From Pseudoxanthomonas koreensis (GTDB lineage Bacteria; Pseudomonadota; Gammaproteobacteria; Xanthomonadales; Xanthomonadaceae): a DNA stretch of 46,398 nt. A program made the position numbers and the translations under genes. The stretch spans positions 1 through 46,398 of the forward strand of contig NZ_PDWM01000025.1 in assembly GCF_010093225.1 (NCBI RefSeq), written 5' to 3'. This document shows positions 40,398-46,301 of this stretch, one piece after another. Position 1 is the first letter of the stretch. The number at the start of each line of letters is the position of its first letter. The notes below the pieces were generated by a model. The model made no database searches. It worked only from the letters and a program-made list of their open reading frames with translations, and had not been told where the DNA came from.

Positions 40398-40463
40398 GGG
40401 AACCTCAGTGGTGCGCTGGAACAACGCCTGCGTATCCCTGCAGCGAAAGCTCCTGATCGCCAT
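40397..40463 (-). pseudogene. higB: Remnant of a HigB toxin gene (5' end only)
   Basis: From ATG 40463 the frame reads MAIRSFRCRDTQALFQ, matching the start of the intact HigB in this window (MSILSFKCKDTRYLYEG), then runs in frame into the higA start region. About 75 toxin codons are absent. A promoter-like TTGCGC-17-TACGAT ends 6 bases before the ATG. Confidence 0.7.
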
Positions 40464-40550
40464 GGCTGGATCGTATATCGGTAAGCGATACAGCGCAAGC
40501 GCGAGTAAAAACCTGTCGGGTCCTGGCCTGGCGGAAGCAACGCCTCCCCC

Positions 40551-40680
40551 TGTAGGAGCCCGCATGAGGGCGACCCGAAAGCGTGGGGGGCGCGGGGTTC
40601 AACGCGCCGCCTCCGGAGCGGCCGTGTTCAACGAGGCGGCGATCAGGCGACGTCGGGTCGCCCTCATGCGGGCTCCTACA
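40551..40680. repeat. REP pair (BIME), class 2, copy R8
   Basis: Class 2 inverted pair, close to R9 in sequence and orientation (shared spacer GGTTCAACGCGCCGCCTCCG). R8 and R9 bracket the intact higBA as direct repeats. Confidence 0.9.
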
Positions 40681-40688
40681 GGCGCGTT

Positions 40689-40985
40689 TTATGCCGCTGT
40701 TGCCCAGGGGCGGATACGGGCGAGCTCTTCGGCCAACGCGTCCTTCGCCGTCGCCGCGTCGTAATCCAGCTGCAGCCCGGTCCAGAAACCTTCGGACATG
40801 CCGAAGAAGCGCGACAGGCGCAGCCCAGTATCCATGGTGACGGCGCGGGTGCCGGCCACGATTTCACCGATCCGGCGCTGCGGTACACCGATTTCCTTGG
40901 CAAGCCGGTACTGGCTGATGCCCATCGGCTCCAGGAATTCGTGCATCAGGATCTCGCCCGGATGCGGATAGGGAACCTTGCGCAT
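40689..40985 (-). CDS. higA: HigA-family antitoxin
   Basis: XRE-family antitoxin of 98 residues: YPHPGEILMHEFLEPMGISQYRLAKEIGVPQRRIGEIVAGTRAVT, then LRLSRFFGMSEGFWTGLQ. It neutralises HigB and represses the pair by binding the operator upstream. GGAG precedes the ATG; the gap from higB is 12 bases. The stop is 8 bases from REP R8. Confidence 0.93.
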   Translation of the reverse strand: MRKVPYPHPGEILMHEFLEPMGISQYRLAKEIGVPQRRIGEIVAGTRAVTMDTGLRLSRFFGMSEGFWTGLQLDYDAATAKDALAEELARIRPWATAA

Positions 40986-40997
40986 GTTGGCTTCTCC

Positions 40998-41279
40998 TCA
41001 GTGGTAATCGACGATCTCGACATCCATCGGGCCATTGACCGTCCAGACGAAGCAGATACGCCATTGCCGGTTCACGCGGACGCTGTGCTGGCCGGCGCGG
41101 TCGCCCCGCAGGGCTTCCAGGTGATTGTTGGGTGGTATCCGGAGGTCGTCGAGCGCGGCGGCCCGGTTGAGCATCGCCAGCTTGCGCATGGCGACCGTTT
41201 CGATGTTCATGAATCGACGCGACCGGCCTCCCTCGTACAGGTACCGGGTGTCCTTGCACTTGAAGGACAGGATTGACAT
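40998..41279 (-). CDS. higB: HigB-family (RelE/ParE superfamily) toxin
   Basis: Ribosome-dependent mRNA interferase, 93 residues: FKCKDTRYLYEG, RRFMNIETVAMRKLAMLNRA, LRIPPNNHLEALRGDRAGQHSVRVNRQWRICF and VEIVDYH, all typical of HigB. Toxin-first order is normal for higBA. No ribosome binding site precedes the ATG; the -10 (TAGTAT) ends 6 bases before it, so the mRNA may be leaderless. Confidence 0.94.
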   Translation of the reverse strand: MSILSFKCKDTRYLYEGGRSRRFMNIETVAMRKLAMLNRAAALDDLRIPPNNHLEALRGDRAGQHSVRVNRQWRICFVWTVNGPMDVEIVDYH

Positions 41280-41285
41280 GGACGT

Positions 41286-41308
41286 ATACTAACGCATCGC
41301 GTTAGTAT
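41286..41308 (-). promoter_or_regulatory. higBA operator and promoter
   Basis: ATACTAACGC-ATC-GCGTTAGTAT, a perfect 10-base inverted repeat just upstream of higB. The TAGTAT in its proximal arm can serve as -10, so a bound HigA dimer would block the promoter. Confidence 0.75.
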
Positions 41309-41337
41309 CGCGCAACGTCACCATGGGCACCACCCCC

Positions 41338-41468
41338 TGTAGGAGCCCGCATGAGGGCGACCCGGAAGCGCGGGGGACGCGGGGTTCAACGCGCCGCCTC
41401 CGGCGCCGGCCGCGTTCAACGAGGCGGCCACCAGGCGGCGTCGGGTCGCCCTCATGCGGGCTCCTACA
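41338..41468. repeat. REP pair (BIME), class 2, copy R9
   Basis: Class 2 inverted pair between higBA and pilD, in the same orientation as R8 and very similar to it. It ends 11 bases from the pilD stop. Confidence 0.9.
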
Positions 41469-41479
41469 AGAAGCCGCCC

Positions 41480-42343
41480 TCAGCCCAGGCCGGCCAGGCG
41501 CAGATAGGCGCCGATTATCTGCTCGCCCCAGAAGAACACGATCCAGCCGGCGATGGCCAGGTAGGGGCCGAAGGGGATGGGCGTGGCGCGGTCGCGGCCC
41601 TTCATGGCCAGCCAGATCGAGCCGATCACCGCGCCGACCACCGACGACAGCAGGATCACCGGCAGGATGCCCTTCAGGCCCACCCAGGCGCCGATCGCCG
41701 CCAGCAGCTTGAAGTCGCCGTGGCCCATGCCTTCCTTGCCGGTGAGCTGCTTGAACAGCCACCACACGCTCCACAGCGACACGTAGCCGGCCATCGCGCC
41801 CAGCAGCGCCGGCTTGGCCGGGATGAACAGGTTGTCGATGCTGGCCACCAGGCCCAGCCACATCAGCGGCAGGGTCAGCGAATCGGGCAGCAGCCGCGTG
41901 CGCAGGTCGATCCCCGAGGCGGCGACCAGGAACCAGGTGAACACCATCGCCCCGAAGCCCTGCCAGCCGAAACCGAAGCGCCAGGCGCAGAACACGGTGA
42001 GCAGGCCGGTCAGCAGCTCCACCAGCGGATACTGCACCGAGATCTTCTGCCCGCTGTAGCGCGAGCGCCCGCGCAGCGCCAGCCAGCTGAACACCGGGAT
42101 GTTCTCCCACCACTTCAGCCGGTCGCCGGTGACCGGGTCGTGCGAAGGCTCCACCACCACCCCGGGCGGGGGCGGGTCGTAGAGCTCGGGCAGCTCCAGC
42201 ACCTCGCGCGCGTCGCGCTTCCACTCCCACTCCAGCCGCCGCGGCAGGCGCAGGATGACCACGTTGAGGAAGCTGCCCACGGCCAGGCCGACGGCGGCGG
42301 CGAGGGGGTAGCCCAGCATCGGCTGGGTGTCGAGGAAGGCCAT
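41480..42343 (-). CDS. pilD: Type IV prepilin peptidase / N-methyltransferase
   Basis: Inner-membrane aspartic protease that cleaves and methylates type IV pilins and type II secretion pseudopilins. Length 287 residues. Catalytic aspartates are in GIDLRTRLLPD (Asp146) and GHGDFK (Asp210). The cytoplasmic domain keeps WWENIPVFSWLALRGRSRYS and ISVQYPLVE. It lacks the four zinc cysteines (two CxxC pairs) found in most PilD; Ser, Asp and Gly stand there. Xanthomonas XpsO is reported to differ in the same way. Separated from pilC by about 2.7 kb of inserted modules. Confidence 0.94.
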   Translation of the reverse strand: MAFLDTQPMLGYPLAAAVGLAVGSFLNVVILRLPRRLEWEWKRDAREVLELPELYDPPPPGVVVEPSHDPVTGDRLKWWENIPVFSWLALRGRSRYSGQKISVQYPLVELLTGLLTVFCAWRFGFGWQGFGAMVFTWFLVAASGIDLRTRLLPDSLTLPLMWLGLVASIDNLFIPAKPALLGAMAGYVSLWSVWWLFKQLTGKEGMGHGDFKLLAAIGAWVGLKGILPVILLSSVVGAVIGSIWLAMKGRDRATPIPFGPYLAIAGWIVFFWGEQIIGAYLRLAGLG

Positions 42344-42387
42344 GCGTGCCCGGTGACGAGATGAACCAAGCCGGAAGAGTACGGGTT

Positions 42388-42442
42388 AAAAGGGGCCAGA
42401 GGAAACAAGCGCTTTCAAGCGGATATTTCCTCTGGCCCCTTT
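42388..42442. repeat. Family B palindromic repeat P5 (GGGGCCAGAGG)
   Basis: Arms AAAGGGGCCAGAGGAAA and complement, with an internal AAGCGCTT palindrome and the CAAGCGGATA block. It is the only full two-armed family B copy; four single arms occur at the 3' ends of minus-strand genes farther right. Confidence 0.85.
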
Positions 42443-42511
42443 CCCGGTGTCTACCTCGCTGCCAACAGCGAGTGCATCGGGCGCATCTGCGACTACACGC
42501 GCCCCTTGTAG
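42443..42511 (+). pseudogene. Short gene remnant between P5 and R10
   Basis: The frame starting CCCGGTGTCTACCTC reads PGVYLAANSECIGRICDYTR, then PL and the TAG of the REP head. It does not look like repeat sequence, and it is cut on both sides by repeats. I do not recognise the protein; it may be chance. Confidence 0.25.
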
Positions 42512-42641
42512 GAGCCCACTTCAGGGGGCGACCCGACGCCGTCGGAAGGCACCATGTCCAACGCGGCACATCCGGACAGGTCGCGTTGAGCGCGGCTGCG
42601 ATCCGGCTCCCCCGGGTCGCTCCCTGAAGTGGGCTCCTACA
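42507..42641. repeat. REP pair (BIME), class 1, copy R10
   Basis: Class 1 pair with a slightly mutated right unit. It forms the distal part of the composite 3' module of brnA. The spacer (GGCACCATGTCCAACGCGGC, CCGGACAGGTCGCGTTGAGC) is shared with R11, R12 and R14. Confidence 0.9.
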
Positions 42642-42663
42642 GGGGGCGGTGCGGCGGTCCAGG

Positions 42664-42695
42664 CCAAAAACAAACCCCGCCGAAGCGGGGTTTGT
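42664..42695 (-). terminator. UUCG terminator of composite module 1
   Basis: Read on the minus strand: ACAAACCCCGC-TTCG-GCGGGGTTTGT then TTTTTGG. An 11-base stem with the very stable UUCG loop; it ends transcription from brnTA. Confidence 0.85.
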
Positions 42696-42768
42696 GGTGG
42701 CGGAGCGAAGCGGACCTGGTCGTCCCGGAAGCCCGCATTCAAGCGGATATTTCCTCTGGCCCCTTTTT
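42696..42768 (-). repeat. Composite module 1 tail with single family B arm
   Basis: On the minus strand: AAAAAGGGGCCAGAGGAAAT, ATCCGCTTGAATGCGGGCTT, then a GGACGACCAGGTCCGC stretch up to the terminator. The first part is translated as the C-terminus of brnA (KKGPEEISA, stop). The same tail occurs at 43568-43638, 44432-44503 and 44963-45034. Confidence 0.85.
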
Positions 42769-42996
42769 CTCGGCGGGCCACGCGATCTGCACCTTGCGGT
42801 GTTTCATGACGCAATCGCGCAGGTAAAGATTGATCAGGCTTTGATAGGGGACCCCGGCTTCATTGGCCATGCCCTTGAAGTAGTCCACTACGTCTTCCGA
42901 GAGGCGCATGGTCACAGGCTTCTTGAGCTTGGATGCGTAAGGGTTGCTGCGGGACTTCATCCTGGAGAGGTCGTATTCGGCTTTCATGTCAATCAC
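42739..42996 (-). CDS. brnA: BrnA-type antitoxin
   Basis: Ribbon-helix-helix antitoxin of the BrnTA system, 85 residues from the GTG at 42996 that overlaps the brnT stop (GTGA), or 82 from ATG 42987. Core: MKAEYDLSRMKSRSNPYASKLKKPVTMRL, then EDVVDYFKGMANEAGVPYQSLINLYLRDC. The last residues KKGPEEISA and the stop come from the composite repeat tail. Confidence 0.9.
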   Translation of the reverse strand: MIDMKAEYDLSRMKSRSNPYASKLKKPVTMRLSEDVVDYFKGMANEAGVPYQSLINLYLRDCVMKHRKVQIAWPAEKKGPEEISA

Positions 42997-43271
42997 CGCC
43001 CGTAGTAGGAGCTTTCTGTTTTTGTGGCTTTGCGAGCAGAAATGATCCGGATGGTGCTGCCGCTGCCACGCTCACAGTGGCAGACGAGCAGAAGGTGTGC
43101 GCCACTGCTCATGCCAAGCATGAGAAAGCGATCTTCTGAAGATGTATGTGATTCGTCGTAGAACTGGATAGCAAGCTCGTCGTAGAACACGGATTGGGCC
43201 TCCTCGAAGGAGACGCCATGCTTCTTGAGGTTCGATGCGGCTTTGGCCGGATCCCAATCGAACTTGATCAT
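42993..43271 (-). CDS. brnT: BrnT-type ribonuclease toxin
   Basis: RelE-like RNase toxin: MIKFDWDPAKAASNLKKHGVSFEEAQSVFYD, RFLMLGMSSGAHLLLVCHCE and IRIISARKATKTESSYY are all BrnT hallmarks. 92 residues from ATG 43271; a GTG two codons upstream (43277) is the alternative. The -10 TACAAT ends 6 bases before the ATG and no ribosome binding site is seen, so translation is probably leaderless from 43271. Confidence 0.94.
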   Translation of the reverse strand: MIKFDWDPAKAASNLKKHGVSFEEAQSVFYDELAIQFYDESHTSSEDRFLMLGMSSGAHLLLVCHCERGSGSTIRIISARKATKTESSYYGR

Positions 43272-43277
43272 ATGCAC

Positions 43278-43305
43278 ATTGTATGTACGAAAGGGGCTTT
43301 TGCAA
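43278..43305 (-). promoter_or_regulatory. brnTA promoter
   Basis: TTGCAA (43300-43305), 16-base spacer, TACAAT (43278-43283) on the minus strand. A CATA...TATG imperfect dyad covers the -10 and start codon and may be the BrnA operator. From 43306 to 43380 I see nothing. Confidence 0.6.
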
Positions 43306-43380
43306 GATTCACGTCCAATCTCCTTGCTCAGGGGAGCTGGACTCCAGATCGCCGCGCTACCCAGAATCGGAGGGGCGTCC

Positions 43381-43514
43381 TGTAGGAGCCCACTTCAGGG
43401 GGCGACCCGACGCCGTCGGAAGGCACCATGTCCAACGCGGCCCCTCCGGACAGGTCGCGTTGAGCGCAGCTGCGATCCAGCCCCCTCGGGTCGCCCATGA
43501 ATGGGGCTCCTACA
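43381..43514. repeat. Hybrid REP pair, class 1 and class 3, copy R11
   Basis: The left unit is class 1 (CCCACTTCAGGGGGCGACCC). The right unit, read on the minus strand, is class 3 (GTAGGAGCCCCATTCATGGG, then CGACCC). One element thus has two different stems, suggesting recombination between REP pairs inside the shared spacer. Confidence 0.9.
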
Positions 43515-43536
43515 GGGAGCAGTGCGGCGGTCCGGC

Positions 43537-43638
43537 CAAAAACAAACCCCGCCGAATCGGGGTTTGTGGTGGCGGAGCGGAGCGAACCTGCTCGTCCGGC
43601 AGGCCGCAATCAAGCGGATATTTCTCTTTGCCCCTTCC
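43537..43638 (-). repeat. Composite module 2: terminator and tail
   Basis: Terminator ACAAACCCCG(A/C) hairpin at 43542-43567 with a downstream T run, plus the tail ending in a diverged family B arm (GGGGCAAAGAGAAATATCCG on the minus strand). It starts right after the parE-like stop, so here the gene keeps its own C-terminus. Confidence 0.8.
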
Positions 43639-43645
43639 CCGGGCT

Positions 43646-43945
43646 TCATCGGTCGGTTCGGACCCGCCAGTACCCTGGCTTCCGGTGACAGTGCATGACT
43701 GCCAAAACCAGGATGCGATCCGGCTCGTCGGAGTAGAGGACCGCATAGGGAAACACACGGGCCAGCTTGCGGCGCACATCACGTTCCAGGACTGGCCAGG
43801 CATGCGGTGATTCGATAATGCCGCTCAGCGAGAACTCGATTGCCGCAATGAACCGTTCGCCCAGGCCTCGCTGCTGTTGCTCGTAGTGGCGGACGCCTGC
43901 CTCAAGCTCGGCGGCCGCTTCCGGATGGAATTCGACCGGCTTCAC
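43646..43945 (-). CDS. RelE/ParE-family toxin
   Basis: 99-residue plasmid-stabilisation-type toxin: VEFHPEAAAELEAGVRHYEQQQRGLGERFIAAIEFSL, then HAWPVLERDVRRKLARVFPYAVLYSDEPDRILVLAVMHCHRKPGYW. Start is a GTG that overlaps the antitoxin stop (GTGA). Target (gyrase or ribosome) cannot be told. The stop is 7 bases before the composite module. Confidence 0.92.
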   Translation of the reverse strand: MKPVEFHPEAAAELEAGVRHYEQQQRGLGERFIAAIEFSLSGIIESPHAWPVLERDVRRKLARVFPYAVLYSDEPDRILVLAVMHCHRKPGYWRVRTDR

Positions 43946-44172
43946 TTGGATTGCGAGCGGACATGGGCCAGCACTTCATGGGCGGGAATGGCCTTGATCT
44001 TGCCCGAGCGAAGATCCGCCAGCCGGCGCTGGGCTTCCGCCGCCCAGGCGCTACGAACATCCGGATCGGCCAAGGGATCAAGGCTTTCGACCAGGCGGTC
44101 GGCCAAGAGCGCGCGGGCATCGCTCGGTAGCGAGAGAGCGGCCTCGGCAATCTGTTCGATGGAAATGTCCAT
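43942..44172 (-). CDS. Addiction module antitoxin (Unstab_antitox type)
   Basis: 76-residue protein of the addiction module family that pairs with ParE-like toxins: IEQIAEAALSLPSDARALLADRLVESLD, SAWAAEAQRRLADLRSGKIKAIPAHEVLAHVRS. Antitoxin-first order. Upstream TTGTTC-17-TAAGCT ends 6 bases before the ATG, the same spacing as at brnT and higB. Confidence 0.92.
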   Translation of the reverse strand: MDISIEQIAEAALSLPSDARALLADRLVESLDPLADPDVRSAWAAEAQRRLADLRSGKIKAIPAHEVLAHVRSQSK

Positions 44173-44182
44173 GCAGTCAGCT

Positions 44183-44248
44183 TACTCCCGGGTATGGACC
44201 GGAACAACGCGCAAAGGGGTTCCTTCTCTCCCGCCACGAGCACCCCCT
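44183..44248 (-). repeat. Upstream box shared by two cassettes, copy a
   Basis: CTCCCGGGTATGGACCGGAA to CTCTCCCGCCACGAGCACCC. A close copy lies at 44713-44778. On the minus strand it ends TTGTTCCGGTCCATACCCGG and may carry the -35 of the antitoxin promoter. Confidence 0.75.
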
Positions 44249-44381
44249 TGTAGGAGCCCCATTCATGGGCGACCCGACGCCGTTGGAAGGCGCCGTGTCC
44301 AACGCGGCCTCTCCGGACAGGTCGCGTTGAGCGCAGCTGCGCGCCAGCCCCCTCGGGTCGCCCATGAATGGAGCTCCTACA
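44249..44381. repeat. REP pair (BIME), class 3, copy R12
   Basis: Both units are class 3: GTAGGAGCCCCATTCATGGG on the left and GTAGGAGCTCCATTCATGGG (minus) on the right, each followed by CGACCCG. The spacer is the R10/R11 type. Confidence 0.9.
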
Positions 44382-44400
44382 GGGAGCGCGGCGGTCCGGC

Positions 44401-44503
44401 CAAAAACAAACCCCGCCGAAGCGGGGTTTGTGTAAGGGAGCGGAGTGGGCCTGCTCGTCCCGGAAGCCCGCATTCAAGCGGATATTTCCTCTGGCCCCTT
44501 TTT
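44401..44503 (-). repeat. Composite module 3: terminator and tail
   Basis: UUCG hairpin ACAAACCCCGC / GCGGGGTTTGT (44406-44431) and the tail with the family B arm. On the minus strand the arm is translated as the last residues (KKGPEEISA, stop) of the small gene that follows. Confidence 0.85.
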
Positions 44504-44659
44504 GGCCCTGGCTTTCGCTTCGACTTGATTCTGGCGCTCGGTGGCCTTCTTCAAGACGTCGGCATAGACCCGCTTCTTCTCAGCCGCAGACGCCGTCCGG
44601 ATGAACTCCGAGAACGGGCTGGATTTGGCCGGCTTGGAGGGGAAAAGGCGGGAAAGCAT
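44474..44659 (-). CDS. Small protein of unknown function with repeat-encoded C-terminus
   Basis: 61 residues from ATG 44659: MLSRLFPSKPAKSSPF then EFIRTASAAEKKRVYADVLKKATERQNQ, ending in KKGPEEISA from the composite tail, as in brnA. A TTG at 44695 would add 12 residues. The middle is a charged helix. I do not recognise the family; it may be a lone antitoxin or other cassette gene. No clear ribosome binding site. Confidence 0.5.
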   Translation of the reverse strand: MLSRLFPSKPAKSSPFSEFIRTASAAEKKRVYADVLKKATERQNQVEAKARAKKGPEEISA

Positions 44660-44693
44660 ATGAGGCACTTTAAGCCAGGCCCAGCAGGCGCTC

Positions 44694-44712
44694 AATGAAT
44701 GGAGCTCCTACA
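44694..44712 (-). repeat. Truncated class 3 REP unit, copy R13
   Basis: Only the head remains (TGTAGGAGCTCCATTCATTG on the minus strand), directly joined to upstream box copy b. It lies at the 5' end of the small gene. Confidence 0.7.
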
Positions 44713-44778
44713 ACTCCCGGGTATGGACTGGAACAAAGCCCCAAAAGGGCTCCTTCTCTCCCGCCGCGAGCGCCCCCT
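44713..44778 (-). repeat. Upstream box shared by two cassettes, copy b
   Basis: Near-copy of 44183-44248 (CTCCCGGGTATGGACTGGAA..., CTCCTTCTCTCCCGCCGCGA). Together with R14 and its tail it makes a direct repeat of about 320 bases with 44183-44503, flanking the small gene. Confidence 0.75.
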
Positions 44779-44912
44779 TGTAGGAGCCCGCTTCAGGGGG
44801 CGACCCGACGCCGTCGGAAGGCACCATGTCCAACGCGGCCCCTCCGGACAGGTCGCGTTGAGCGCAGCTGCGATCCGGCTCCCTCGGGTCGCCCATGAAT
44901 GGAGCTCCTACA
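44779..44912. repeat. Hybrid REP pair, copy R14
   Basis: Left unit GTAGGAGCCCGCTTCAGGGG is a class 1/class 2 intermediate (CCCGC with TTCAGGGGG); right unit is class 3. It is the distal part of the pilC composite module. Confidence 0.88.
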
Positions 44913-44930
44913 AGGAGCGCGGCGGTCCGG

Positions 44931-45034
44931 CCAAAAACAAACCCCGCCGGAGCGGGGTTTGTGGTGGCGGGGCGGAGCGAACCTGCTCGTCCCGGAAGCC
45001 CGCATCCAAGCGGATATTTCCCCTGGCCCCTTTT
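44931..45034 (-). repeat. Composite module 4: terminator and tail after pilC
   Basis: Hairpin ACAAACCCCGC / GCGGGGTTTGT with a TCCG loop and T run, plus the tail ending in a family B arm (AAAAGGGGCCAGGGGAAATA on the minus strand). It begins 7 bases after the pilC stop and ends pilC transcription before pilD. Confidence 0.85.
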
Positions 45035-45041
45035 CTGGCCC

Positions 45042-46301
45042 TCAGATCGTCGCGGCCAGCTTGAAGATGGGCAGGTACATGCCGATCACCATGCCGCCGA
45101 CCAGGATGCCGATCACCACCATGATCATCGGCTCGATCAGGCTGGCCAGCGCGTCGACCGCGTTGTTCACTTCCTGCTCGTAGTACTCGGCCACCTTGAA
45201 CAGCATGGTGTCCAGCGCGCCGGCTTCCTCGCCGATGGCGGTCATCTGGATGACCATGTGCGGGAACAGGTGGGTCTGCTTCATCGCCATGTTGACCGGG
45301 TAGCCCACCGCCACGTCGTCGCGGATGCGGTAGACCGCCTTTTCGTAGACGGTGTTGCCGGTGGCACCGGCCACCGATTCCAGCGCTTCCACCAGCGGCA
45401 CGCCGGCCTTGAAGGTCACCGCGGTGGTGCGGGCGAAACGGGCGATCGCGCTGTTGTGCATGATCTCGCCGATCACAGGGATCTTCAGCACGACCTTGTC
45501 CAGGAAGTGCTGGAAACCGGGTGAACGCTTGTAGAAGAAGATGAAGCCGAAGATGGCGCCCACCACGATGATCAGGATCATCCACCAGTAGCCGACCATG
45601 AAATCCGACGCGGCCACGATCATCCTGGTGAAGGCAGGCAGGTCGGCACCGAAGTCGCGGAAAGTGGCCTCGAACTGCGGCACCACGAAGATCAGCAGGA
45701 TCGCGCTGACCAGGATTGCCACGGCGATAGTCATCGTCGGGTAAAACAGCGCCTTCTTGATCTTGCCCTTCAGCGCCTCGACGTTTTCCTTGTAGCTGGC
45801 GATGGTGTCCAGCACCGTTTCCAGCACGCCGGCGCCTTCGCCGGCGCGGACCAGGTTGCGGAACAGTTCGTCGAACTGCACCGGATGCTTGCTGATCGCC
45901 TCGTGCATCGAGGAGCCGCCCTCGATGTCGGTGCGGATCTGGTCGATCATGCCCTTCATCCGCGGGTTCTTGTGGCCGCCGCCGATGATCTCCAGCGCCT
46001 GCACGATCGGCACGCCGGACTTCATCATCGTGGCCATCTGCCGGCTGAAGAAGGCGATGTCCTTGGGTGCGATGACCTTGCCGGCCGAGCCGAACAGCGG
46101 CTTGGGCTTGGGCTTGACCACGGTCGGGGTGATGCCCAGCTTGCGCAGTTCGGCCTTGAGCAGGTTGGCGTTCTTGGCCGGCTGCTCGCCCTTCATTTTC
46201 ATGCCGCGCTTGTCGGTGCCCTCCCAGACGAAGGGCACCAACTGGCTGGTGGCCCGGTCTACGGGCACGGTTTTCTTCACGGCGCTACGGGTCGCGGACA
46301 T
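45042..46301 (-). CDS. pilC: Type IV pilus inner-membrane platform protein PilC
   Basis: GspF/PilC family, the membrane platform that converts PilB/PilT ATPase motion into pilus assembly and retraction. Length 419 residues. Two T2SF-F domains: FFSRQMATMMKSGVPIVQALEIIGG near residue 85 and FARTTAVTFKAGVPLVEALESVAGA near residue 290. Three membrane segments are seen (about 186-212, 235-258 and 390-415). The ATG at 46301 (MSATRSAVKKTVP) has GGAGA upstream; an earlier start would add 28 residues without similarity. pilB or pilA should lie just beyond the right edge. Confidence 0.95.
   Translation of the reverse strand: MSATRSAVKKTVPVDRATSQLVPFVWEGTDKRGMKMKGEQPAKNANLLKAELRKLGITPTVVKPKPKPLFGSAGKVIAPKDIAFFSRQMATMMKSGVPIVQALEIIGGGHKNPRMKGMIDQIRTDIEGGSSMHEAISKHPVQFDELFRNLVRAGEGAGVLETVLDTIASYKENVEALKGKIKKALFYPTMTIAVAILVSAILLIFVVPQFEATFRDFGADLPAFTRMIVAASDFMVGYWWMILIIVVGAIFGFIFFYKRSPGFQHFLDKVVLKIPVIGEIMHNSAIARFARTTAVTFKAGVPLVEALESVAGATGNTVYEKAVYRIRDDVAVGYPVNMAMKQTHLFPHMVIQMTAIGEEAGALDTMLFKVAEYYEQEVNNAVDALASLIEPMIMVVIGILVGGMVIGMYLPIFKLAATI

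Noticed and set aside
42670-42720. tRNA-Ser-like 3' end (CGCTCCGCCACCA) before the terminator in the composite modules
   Set aside because: Read on the minus strand the string resembles an acceptor end plus CCA, but no T-arm or other tRNA parts precede it, and copies differ in this stretch. Not called as a tRNA fragment or attachment site.
40551-45034. CRISPR array
   Set aside because: The repeats are long, inverted and irregularly spaced with genes between them; no short direct repeats with unique spacers and no cas genes.
42344-45041. Integron cassette array with attC sites
   Set aside because: Layout is similar, but the REP ends lack integron core sites and no integrase is present. Kept as a cassette-like array only.
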